Source: Zanthoxylum bungeanum (Eukaryota > Streptophyta > Magnoliopsida > Sapindales > Rutaceae). Taken from it: a stretch of DNA of 64,000 nt. Where the stretch lies: NCBI GenBank assembly GCA_019454045.1, contig SKCR01049642.1, positions 62,001 to 126,000 of the forward strand, written 5' to 3'. The notes below the pieces were generated by a model that made no database searches, had not been told where the DNA came from, and saw only the letters and a program-made list of their open reading frames with translations. How positions within the stretch are numbered: the first letter of the stretch is position 1; each line of letters opens with the position of its first letter. Made by a program: the position numbers and the translations under genes. Positions 34,481-44,690 of this stretch are shown in pieces.

Positions 34481-35460
34481 ATTGTACAGAGGTTTAGCAA
34501 TCTTTGAGAAGTCTTTGATAAATCTCCTGTAAAAGCTTACATGTCCGAGAAAACTCTGAATCCCTTTGACTGATATTGGTGGAGGTAGTTTTTCAATTGC
34601 CTCGATATTTGATTTGTCTACCTCGATTCACTTTTATGAGATCCGATGTCCTAGGACAATGCCTTACTGCACCATGAAATGGCATTTCTCCCATTTGAGT
34701 ACCAGATTGGTTTCTTTGCATCTTTGTAACACATTTTACAGATTTTGCAAGCAATGGTCGAACGAGTCTCCAAACATAGAGAAATCAACCATGAAGACTT
34801 CCATACTTTGTTCCAGCATATCTGAGAAGATAGCCATCATGCAACGTTGAAATATGGCAGGAGCATTACATAGTCCAAATGGCATCCTACAGAAAGCAAA
34901 AGTACCATACAGACATGTAAAGTGGTTTTCTCTGGATCTTCTAGGGTGATGGCAATCTGATTATACCCCGAGTATTCATCCAAAAAATAACATAATTCAT
35001 GTCCCGCCAATCTGCCTAGCATCTGGTCAATGAATGGCAGCGAAAAATGATATTTCCTTGTTGCTTTGTTCAGTTTCCTATAGTCCATGCATACTCTCCA
35101 TCTGGTCACCATTCTTATTGGAATCAGCTCATTCTTTTCATTTGTGACTACAAGTATTCCTTATTTCTTTGGCATACATTGCATAGGACTCACCCAAGTG
35201 CTGTCAGAGATAGGGTAAATAATAACGACATCCAACCATTTGATAATTTCTTTGTTCATGGCCTCTTTCTTGATTGGATTTAGTCTTCGTTGATGCTCCA
35301 CTGTATGTTTGTACTCATCGTTCATCAAAATCATGTGCATGTAAAATGATGGACTAATGCCTCGAATGTCTGCTATAGTCCAGCCAATGGCTTTCTTATG
35401 TTCTCGTAACACTCTTGGTAATTTTTCTTCCTAGTCCAATGTTAGCGAAGAAGAAATAAT
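34480..35460 (-). pseudogene. Reverse transcriptase of element D, catalytic Asp lost
   Basis: Minus strand: LREHKKAIGWTIADIRGISP, VEHQRRLNPIKKEAMNKEII, TRWRVCMDYRKLNKATRKYH and LDEYSGYNQIAI are clear RT palm blocks. The catalytic tetrad region reads VFMVDFSMFG at about 34770-34800, where FMDDF is expected, so one metal-binding aspartate is valine. Frameshifts add to the inactivation. Confidence 0.85.
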
Positions 35461-35499
35461 CACAGGTAATTCAGAAGAGTTTCATAAGAAGACATATCT

Positions 35500-37313
35500 T
35501 GTTAGTGTCTCTGAGACATCCCAAGGATCCTAAACATGATTCTAGTGTGAATAATCAAGTGAGTTACGGAAAAAACTTACATTGATCGGATTAGAAAATT
35601 CAAAACTTTTTTTGAAGGGATGAAAGCTCCAAGCTTAAAATTGAATTCCAAACTCAAGGGTGAGTTTCCCTATCACCTTAAAATGACTCCTTAAGTGCTA
35701 GATTTGAAGATTTTTGAAGCAAAAATCAATGGAGACAAGAACCAAGTTCACGCCCAAAGAGAGAGAAGCGAGAAGATGAAAGAATAGTAACTTCCAAAGT
35801 TGACTTTGGTTGGTTTGATTTGGTTGTTGTGTGTAATAAATAATCCAATTAATTTATTTCCAACCACTTCCATCAATTAATGACAATTGATGTAATTCAT
35901 AGGTCCCATCCATTTAATTCCAAATCTAGTTGGCTTACACAACACACTTTGAGCTCGGGTTTGTTTAATCTGATTAAACAAATTTTTCATTGCGACGTAA
36001 TTAAATCCAATTTAATTAAATAATAATGCCTAGTACAATTATTACGAAAGTCGCTTACGAATTAATTCCAAATTAATTCGTCTGAATTAAAATCCAATTT
36101 TAATTCCGCATTGAAATCCAATTTCAATTAATATATCTAATATATTATTTAATCGATTAATTCCAAATTAATCGTGTTCTCTCTTCTAGACGAATTTTTT
36201 CCCAGGTAAATTCTTACTGCAATTAATCCTAGATTAATTTTCTCTCTCATAATTAATCCCAGATTAATTTTGTTCAAGTCAAATGTCATCGGTGACTCTT
36301 TGGGAAGCGACCCAAGAGATCACCTAGATATATTGGCAGTAAATACGGTCATCAGACTATCCGAATATGTGCATACCTCGTACAACATTTACCAATTTAT
36401 AAGACATGGTTGGCTTCTAGCAAAGCACCATACCTACCCAATTCTACAGAAATATTCAACGAGGAATATATAATCTGTATCAGACATAGTATATAATGTA
36501 TTGCGTAATATGATCCAGTATCGGATTTCACATGCTAGGCCTACGGATGGAATTGTGTATACCTCGTACGATGCATATATCGGATAACTAGCAACTAGTC
36601 TTTGTAATATGATAATCATGACCTAGTCATACTATCCTGATAGCTGCAGCATTTAAGAGTACCAGTTCCGTATCCTGCGTGATCATCAGCTCCATATGAC
36701 TGAAGTGATACTTCCATCTTGACATCACACCCAACACACTACGATTCTCAGTAAACCCAGAAAAGGCGTACACAGAACCTGTTAAAGCTCCGAATGACCA
36801 AAACCAAAACGTACTGATTGTCGTTAGTATTAGCGATGCAAATTTCAGGTTAAGACCACATACACATACCCTGATTCGGATTCCTATAGACACATAGTCA
36901 TACTACCAATGGGATTCCAATGGATCTATCCAAAGCAAAGCTGTTCCCGATCCAACGGCTAACTGAATATTTTATCACACTTGCATAAGTATCCAATACT
37001 TAAATATATGAGAACTATGCCGTTAAACTTCAATAACGCGCACAAGTGTAATACTAGTCTATTTTGCATTATCTATGTCCAGTCTCGATAATACTACGAC
37101 TATGGATATTTAATGATTAAACTGTTCGTGGATTAATATTGTCTCATATCTTATTAATCTAGTATTAACCATATGGACTTTTATCATTTATATATATCCA
37201 AGTAATCAAATTACAAAATGATAAAATAGCAATTTCCTTTGTCACATAGTTAATTTGTACAAAAATTAAATATTTTTACAAATAGTGATGCTATGGGTCA
37301 TAATTGTCCAACA
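35500..37313 (-). mobile_element. Solo LTR E (B/F superfamily) inside element D
   Basis: A single 1.8-kb LTR: minus strand TGTTGGACAATTATGACCC at 37313 to ..ACACTAACA at 35500. The flanks TATCT (35495-35499) and TATAT (37314-37318) form a 5-bp target duplication with one change. No internal region is present, so it arose by LTR-LTR recombination. It is a more divergent relative of the LTRs of B and F, keeping the palindrome array (about 35960-36275) and an open version of the LTR ORF (36627-36893). Confidence 0.88.
35990..36275 (-). repeat. Palindrome array in solo LTR E
   Basis: The same type of array in a diverged LTR: GAATTAATT-CCA-AATTAATTC, AATTAAAAT-CCA-ATTTTAATT, GAAAT-CCA-ATTTC, CGATTAATT-CCA-AATTAATCG, AATTAATC-CTA-GATTAATT and ATTAATC-CCA-GATTAAT. 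Stem sequences vary while the design is kept. Confidence 0.85.
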
Positions 37314-37348
37314 TATATGAGATGGCTCGGAAGTAGCTTTAGCTACAG

Positions 37349-38374
37349 CTACGGTGGTTCTTCAATTGAGGGCTTGATTCGCTCCTTTTTCGATAATTCT
37401 GAACTTTCCACATGTGTCGTCAATTTGAAGCAAAATGGTCTGTCAAGATAGTTAATACATTCTAGAATTTCAGCATCTAGCTCACTGTCAGTTATGTTGG
37501 TGATGCAAGCTTCAAGTTTATCCATGGGATTTGGTACTGTATCAATATCATGGATGATACTATCTACAACATCAATTCTGAAACATTCCTCTTCCTTTTC
37601 ATCACTTGGGAATTTCATTGCTTTGAAAACTTTAAAGGTAACTTTTTGATCTTGCACATTTATGGTTAGTTCTCATTTTTGTACATCAATAACAGTTCAA
37701 CCTATAGCCAAGAATGGCCCCCCAAGAATGATAGGTACATTTTTGACTTCTTCCATGTCAAGGATAATGAAATCTGCTGGGAGAATGAGTTTGTCGACTA
37801 TGACCTGCACATCTTCAACCACTCCTCTTGAAAATGTGAGCGTTCTCTCAACAAGTTACAGAGACTGAGGTGGGAATTGCTTCTCTAATTTATAGTTTCC
37901 TGTAAATTGAAAAAGGCATCAAATTAACATTTGCACCTAAATCACACAAAGCTTTACCGATGTAATGTTCTCCAATAGTGCATGAGACAGTGAAACTGCC
38001 AGGATCTTTCAACTTTGGGGGAAGCTTCCTCTGAATGATGGCACTACATTATTCTGTCAATGCTGCTGTCTAGTAATCTCCCAATCACCAATTTCGTGAA
38101 AGAATGTCTTTCATGAATTTGAAGTAACTGGGCATTTCTTCCAACGCTACTGCAAATGGAATGTTTATATGAAACTTTTTTAAGACCTCCAAGAATCGAG
38201 CAAATTGCTTGTCCAATTTACTTTTATGGAGTCACTAGGGAAAAAATGGAGGTAGAGTGATTCTTTCTTAATCTTTTTCCTTTGCTTCTTTTTCCTCCAT
38301 CTGTGGAACTGCATATTTTGGAACTTCCTTAATGGATTCCTTGATTTCAATGTCTTTGTTGATTTTCGTACCAC
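37349..38374 (-). pseudogene. Protease region and linker of element D, decayed
   Basis: 38180-38374 and following carry frameshifted pre-protease sequence (HINIPFA-like in another frame). Near 37700-37900 are protease fragments, including the end of a GRPFLA-type block. 37349-37657 reads QDQKVTFKVFKAMKFPSDEK and PSIEEPP, the conserved linker before RT. It is cut from RT by solo LTR E. Confidence 0.7.
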
Positions 38375-38426
38375 TTTTCAAGTTAATGGCTTGACATTAC
38401 TCATTCCATCGGTTCCTTGGATTTGG

Positions 38427-38675
38427 TTATGTGTTGCTACGAAGATTACCTGGCGGTTTGTAACTATGAGTATTGGCCAGTTGTCCAATTTGATTTTCTA
38501 GTGCCTTTATAGAAGCAGATTGGCTTTGAAACATATTATCATATGTTGTTTGTTGCTTTTTGAACATCTCTACAATCCATTCTTTATATCCAGTTCTTTC
38601 CCATACTCCTGGCCTTTGTTTTGTTATTGGAATCTGGGTGGTGGATTGTTCTTTTGCCTTGAATTGTTGTTCCAT
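38427..38675 (-). pseudogene. Gag C-terminal fragment of element D
   Basis: Encodes SIKALENQIGQLANTHSYKP, the block that follows the knuckle region in Athila/Tat polyproteins, preceded by a Gln-rich segment. It is out of frame with the main gag segment. Confidence 0.75.
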
Positions 38676-38991
38676 GAGAAATTATGGTGATTCCTCCAAC
38701 CTGGGTTGTAGGTGTTGGATTATGGATTGATTCCCTGTCTGTTGAAATTATTGACATGATTCACCGTCTCTTCATATTGGTTTACCTCTGATTCTGGTGC
38801 TCCTCCATATGGTAAACTTATGGATCCAGCATTAACCTTCATTTAAGAGTTTTCAGATTTTTGTAAATCAGATCCAGCTTGGCATTCATTGCTGTGTTGG
38901 TTCCAACTTTATAAATTCCTGCGATTCTTTGGATCATGCTCCTTTCTGTTGGCCACAAAGAATTATTATTGGCCATTTCTTCAATGAAATT

Positions 38992-39651
38992 TCAGGCCTG
39001 ATCTTTTCTTTTTTCCATTAAAGCTCCTCCAGCAGCAACATCAATTGTGGTTCTCATTATTCCAGAAAGTCCATTATATAAGGTTTGGACTTGTAGCCAT
39101 TTTACAATCTCATGGTGAGGACATTTCCGGAGCAAATCTTTGTACCTTTCCCAAGCTTCGCAGATGGATTCTGAGTCTTGTTGTACAAAGGATGTGATTT
39201 CATTCCTCAACTTTGCAATTCTGGCTGGTGGAAAGTATTTTGCAAGGAATTTTATGGCTAGAGTGTTCCAAGTTGTGATAGAACCTACTGGTAGTGAATG
39301 TAGCCAAGCCTTAGCTCTGTCTTTCAAGGAATATAGAAAAACACGCAGTCTCATTGCTTCTTTAGCCGCTTGATTGTAATTGAAAGTGTCGTAAACTTCC
39401 AGGAAGTTGCCGATGTGTGCATTAGGATCTTCAGTTGCATTCCCCCCAAACTGAACTGACTGATGTATCATCTGAATGCATGTTTTGATGTCACATGCAT
39501 TTTCTGGTAAGGGATGAAGTAAAATACATGAAATGAAGCCGTCAACCACTAGAATAGTTCTATCTCGAATGGGAATTGGTGGTGCAACCTCTAAAAATTC
39601 AGGTTCCATGTTGATCAGTGCTTCTTGGCTTTTTCGCCTTTCCCTTCTCAA
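38992..39651 (-). pseudogene. Gag of element D (219-codon open segment)
   Basis: Minus-strand open frame with the Athila/Gypsy gag signature: ENACDIKTCIQMIHQSVQFG, EDPNAHIGNFLEVYDTF, LKDRAKAWLHSLPVGSITTW, FLAKYFPPARIAKLRNEI, ICEAWERYKDLLRKCPHHE. The C-terminal part continues at 38427-38675 in another frame, so gag is broken. Role in active relatives: particle shell and RNA packaging. Confidence 0.85.
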
Positions 39652-39822
39652 CTGTCTGGTGGTTCTTTCAATTTCTGGGTCAAACAGATGGATTTCAAAG
39701 CTTCAGGTTTGTCTCATGTAGTATTTAAGGACCTGAAATACAAGAAAATGGAAATAATAAGTAAAAAAAGTAGACACAAGTAAAGATATCTAACGTCAAA
39801 ATTAACAGTGAAAGAAAAATAA

Positions 39823-39845
39823 GTCCCCGGCAACGATGACAAAAA
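39823..39845 (-). other. Primer binding site region of element D
   Basis: Just inside the 5' LTR the minus strand reads TTTTTGTCATCGTTGCCGGG, a mutated form of the GGCGCCGTTGCCGGGGA site common in Athila-type elements (usually an aspartate tRNA). Confidence 0.65.
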
Positions 39846-39846
39846 C

Positions 39847-41726
39847 TTGACTGGCATAATCACACACGTATAATGCAAGTGCACGTATCGTTCAAGTAGT
39901 ATAAATGTATCGATCCCATGAGGACTTAATACCTAAGCTATTAATTTATGAAGTCAATTTTTTTACGAGTATCTAATAGATTCATTGTTTGATTGGATGG
40001 TGACTTTAAACTTAAAACAAGTAAATTAGACAACGCGAAAGTAAATTAAAGGAAAATTCAGTATTATTAAACTTTCCAGGGTTGTGAATCCTTCCAATAT
40101 TTTTTAAAGATGAAGTGGTTATCTTATGCTTATGTAATATATTGGTTTACTAACCCGGAACACGGAATTATGCAAAAGCCTATGTCGATGGTCAGATGCA
40201 AATACCCAGTGTAATCCAATTAATCATATGTCTATGTCAACCAAGTTACCTAAATTCATTAAGATTACATTCTAATTGTGGCTAACCCCCGCCCAACATG
40301 TATATGTCTATCCTTTAAGGAAATCTATTAAAGGGTTATCTATCCTCAAGGAAGATAGTGGGCTATTAAGTTTTTGAAACCTAAAATTCCTTTTTCAAAT
40401 TTATTTTAAGTTTACCAAAATCAATCTTATTAATGGCCAGTTAACAAGAAACATTAAGCTAAGACTTAATAAATAAACTTTTATATTACCCAAGACATGA
40501 ACTAACCTCTTATAGACCGGTGATATTGGAATTCTTCACGATCCCAGATAACAAGTTTAGTTACCACACATATCTAAGGCTAGCAAAAGCTTAAATAAAG
40601 TAAATGACATAAAGTAAATGTTGTAAATTAAATAGGTAAAAATACAATAAAAGAAAATACTGGGGGTTAGATGATCCACTTTTATTACTTCTATTTTAGA
40701 TGTCTCCCTTATTATAATCTATTAACTTTGCGTGATATTACCTGCCGATAATATAGACAGTATCTTAATTAAGTCAAACTTATAATTAATTCCAACCGAC
40801 CATACAGGCGGTATCCATATTTATTCAGGTTAAAACCAATTTTAAGATTAAGTCCAACCGTCCATAAAGGCGGTATCCCATTAAGTCAGGTTTTAAATAG
40901 TTTATATATTATAATTAAGGGAGATTAATCCAAATATTAGTAATAAAATCTTGACCTTTGGCCCCAGCAGAGGGGAATTACCTCCTCATGCTTAATAAAG
41001 AAAATAAAGACTGAAAAATAAAGAAACGAAAGTACTATTACGAAAAGTAAATAAAATTAAATGCTGAAAGTTGTAAATAAACAAATAAGATACAATATTC
41101 TTAGTATTCTTAAGGAATTCCTTAGAAGAAAGTATGAATTTACAACTAAAATTTGGCCTCAGTTTATAGGGAAATTTTATGCCTCCGCGTCGCGATGAGT
41201 GAAACTTTGCACGTCGTGACGTGCCGTTGTTGTTGGACGCATGGCACAGGCTTCGCGGAGATGGTTACACCTGGCGTCGGAAGAATTATTAGCTGAATTA
41301 TTGGCTTGACATCACGATGAGTAAGGGTGTGCGTGTCACGATGCTTACATCAGTATGACGTCAGTAATGACGCATCACGTGTCCGGCGCGTGTTAGCAGA
41401 TGTTGACACGTGGCAAGTGCATGTTAGTATTGGCACATGATAGTAAAACTTTTCTGACTGGTCCACGTATCTGGCGCATATTAGCAGTCTCCGGTGCACG
41501 CTAGCAGACGGTGCATTTTAGCACATCGTATTTTAGCAGGAAATTTATATTTTTGCCATTTTTGTCTGTTTTTCACTGTTTTGGCCCCGAATTACCTCCA
41601 GAGAGTCCTGTTATTTTATTTATCTATAAAATACCATAAAATACATCAAAATATTCACAAAACTCAAGAAACTATGCAAAATATTAACTCATGAATGGAA
41701 AATAGTAATCTATTTTCCACTCATCA
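39847..41726 (-). repeat. 5' LTR of element D (1880 bp)
   Basis: The minus strand opens TGATGAGTGGAAAATAGAT and ends GATTATGCCAGTCA. The first 40 bp form a hairpin (ATGAGTGGAAAATAG paired with CTATTTTCCATTCAT). It includes repeated GCRCRTTAGCA-type motifs near 41380-41540. It is similar throughout to 27922-29831 with scattered indels. Confidence 0.88.
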
Positions 41727-42540
41727 ATGGCTTCAATCTTCTAGGAATCTATATCGATCATATCTTGTGATAAAAAGTGCCCCAGAAATATGACATCGGA
41801 CAACCAAACTCACACTTTGAAAACTTGGCAAACAGCTTGTGTTCTCTCAACGTCTGTAGTACCTGTAAATGCTCTGTGTGCTCTTGTTCACTACATGAAT
41901 ACACCATAATATCATCAATAAAGACTATCACAAATCGATCTAGAAAAGGGTCTGAATAACATATTCATCAAATCCATGAAAGTTGCGGGGCCGTTGGTCA
42001 AGCCAAATAACATTACCGAGAACTTGTAATGTCTATATCTAGTCAGACAGGTTGTCTTCCGCACATCGCTCTTCCTAATATTCAACTGATGATATCCTGA
42101 CCGAAGATCAATCTTTGAGAAATATTATGCCCTCTGTAGCTGGTCAAACAAGTCGTTAATCCTCGATAGTGGATATTTATTCTTGATTGCCACCTTATTC
42201 AGTTGGCGGTAATCTATACACAACCGAAGTGTTCCATCATTCTTCTTTATGAATAACACTGGAGTGCCCCATGGAGATACACTGGGTGAATGAAACCTTT
42301 ATCCAACAAGTCTTGCAACTGTGCCTTCAATTCCTTGAGTTCTACAGGGATCATCCTATATGGAGGAATCGATATGGGCTACATGCCTGGAACTACATCT
42401 ATACAGAACTCAATATCTATATCCTGCGGTAGGCCTGGCAACTTATCTGGAAAAAATTAGGATATTCCTTTACCACTGGAACCTGATGAATGTTCTTTTC
42501 TTCCATTCTACTATCTATCACATACGCTAAGTAACCCATG
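41727..42540 (-). pseudogene. Reverse transcriptase of element H (first part)
   Basis: Translated minus strand gives [16 protein letters not shown], then [12 protein letters not shown] with the catalytic FIDD (YxDD equivalent) at about 41895-41930, then [20 protein letters not shown]. Frameshifts occur upstream. The gene stops at D's target duplication ATGGC (41727-41731) and resumes at 27921. Confidence 0.8.
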
Positions 42541-42566
42541 TTTTTCCTTCAAAGACGGTTATATAC

Positions 42567-43016
42567 TTACATTGCAGATATCAAGTTATGAGGCATTGCA
42601 CTTCTATCATCCTCATAAAATTTAACCAATTGATCATGAATGTGCAAAATAACGGTCTTCTTCTGGTAATCTAATATCACGTGGTGCGTAGCTAACCAAT
42701 CTATCCTCAAAATGACATCAAAGCCCATTATGCTCAATACTACTAAGTTAGCATAACATGTGTGCCCATCAATATCAACTAAACAGGTCTTCACACCCTG
42801 TGTAGCTTCTATAGGATCTCCTACTAGTGTAGTTATGATGATGGGTGAATCTAAAGGCTCTGTATATATACCCAGGTAAGCTACAAAATATGGTGACATA
42901 AAATAATGTGTGGCGCCCGAATCAAACAACACTATAGTATGTACATAATTGACTAATAATGTACATGTGACAACTGCATTGGATGCATGTGCATCCTGAT
43001 GTGTGAGAATATACAC
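42567..43016 (-). pseudogene. Retropepsin-like protease of element H
   Basis: A 149-codon frame with the active-site motif VLFDSGATHYFMSP at about residues 29-42 and FDVILRIDWLATHHVILDY, the flap-side block of plant RVP_2-type proteases. It is the best preserved part of H, but lies between broken gag and RT, so no functional polyprotein can form. Confidence 0.85.
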
Positions 43017-43379
43017 CTTACCCTGAGCTCTACTGGTGGAAGCATGTCATCGGTCACCTATTATTTGTCCATTGCTCATATTATCTGAATCCTACCTACA
43101 GTTTTCTACTCTCCTCCTTCCATACTCCCATTAAGCTTTGGTTGGGGTATAGATGGGGTATAATTGGGAGGTGGCAACTGTTCCGCTGACACTGGACAAA
43201 TCCTCTTCTGATGACTCATCTATTTATATCGATAACAACCTCTGGTTCCAGACCGATAAGCTCCAGAAAGAGATCATCCATATGTCGAACATATTGGGGG
43301 ACCCTGCCCCAACTAGGCCATCGACGGAGAAGAAATTACATGAGAGGTAGTACTCTGAGTAGGTCTATGATCTGGACCT

Positions 43380-44531
43380 CCATGAATCGGGCCCATATCC
43401 CTACATATAGTGGGAGGAGCTAACGTATGCTATTATCTACTTCGGCCACCCTGCTATGGCCCAACTCTTCCCTATGATCTTGGCCTCTTCCGAGACCCTC
43501 TCTCTACTTGTCTCTCCCTAACCCGCGCCTCAAATCGAAGTGAAACATCTAAAACCTAGGTATAGATAGTAATTCTTGTAAAGTGGATAGACCGAAATAA
43601 ATAATCTCGAATCCTATTAACAAACCTTTTCACATTCATCTCTTATGTACTAATTCAATATGAGGCCTACCGGGATAGTCGAGTAAACTATATATCATAT
43701 TCAGAAAATCAACATCTGATCCCACTGGACTAAGTGCTCAAACTCTCAAGCCCTGGCATCCCTAATACTCTACGAGAGGAATCTAGATAGGAATGATGTA
43801 CTGAACTCAACCCAAGTCAATAGAGGAGTACCCAACCGCCGACCATCTTGAAAGTTAATGAACCAAGTACTAGCTACATCCTTCAACTAGAAATTGACTA
43901 ACTCCACCGCCCTCTCTACGAACATCCCAATATGATAAATATATGGTCTGCCTCCTCAATATATCTACATGATTTGGGGGATGAATCTACTTCTGAAAAT
44001 GTAGGTGGATGAAGCTTTCGAAAATCATAGAAAAAAACTAACAGTTCATGTAGCTGCGGCACCTGAACTATTACTGGAGGAGGTTCATAAGGTAAAGTGG
44101 AGGGTCCTGCCTGAAAAATAGTAAGATCCAGTCTACTAGAGGGAACTACTGTCTGTTGAGCCAATGAAGGTTCTATAGGTGGAGGTGGAATGCGAACTAT
44201 GGGTTCCATAGTTCTCAGCTCTCGGCTGCTGACGAGTAATCAACTGAGCAAGAGCTTCTACTGAATGTTGAATATGTTGTAAACCCTCGGCTACTACATC
44301 ATTAGTCTGAACAATTGGTCTGCCCTTATCATCTCCTACACCTCCTTCATCTATGGACTCAGCTCTTTGTCCTCTATCTGTCTCAAGGGAATGTGTCACT
44401 GACCTTTGATCTAGATCTACACCGTAGGGTGCCCTGCCATGCTTGGGTCTACCTATAACTCTAGTTCTACATTGGGAGGCATAATATCTAAATAAAAAGG
44501 AAAAACGAAAAATGGTCACTTGAATTCTCAA
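43380..44531 (-). pseudogene. Gag of element H, decayed
   Basis: Minus-strand fragments at 44136-44531 and 43916-44209 overlap in different frames. The second contains FRKLHPPTFSEVDSS, the start of the Gypsy gag domain, preceded by a proline-rich segment. Sequence to about 43380 is frame-broken. The fragments lie directly downstream of the primer site, as expected for gag. Confidence 0.7.
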
Positions 44532-44674
44532 AAAAAAAAAAAAACCAAAAAGGATGAGACATACTTTGAGATAAGAATACTAGAGAAATAGTCTCTCATA
44601 TATTAAGACCTCGAGTATACTACATATATAAGACACTACTACTCTCTCACTGTAATCACTATCCCATAGACCAT

Positions 44675-44686
44675 GCTCTGATACTA
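44675..44686 (-). other. Primer binding site of element H
   Basis: The minus strand reads TAGTATCAGAGC, one mismatch from the initiator-Met site TGGTATCAGAGC, 4 bp after the LTR end. This fixes the element's orientation. Confidence 0.8.
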
Positions 44687-44690
44687 ACTT

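Larger units (their letters stand above)
27922..41726 (-). mobile_element. Athila-like Gypsy element D with foreign cargo, nested in H
   Basis: Minus strand: 5' LTR 39847-41726, primer site, gag, protease linker, [solo LTR E], RT, RNase H, integrase, cargo region 31050-32740, 3' LTR 27922-29831. Flanks GTGGC (27917-27921) and ATGGC (41727-41731) are a 5-bp target duplication with one change. The pol sequence matches plant Athila-type polyproteins in order and wording. All genes are interrupted. Confidence 0.9.
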
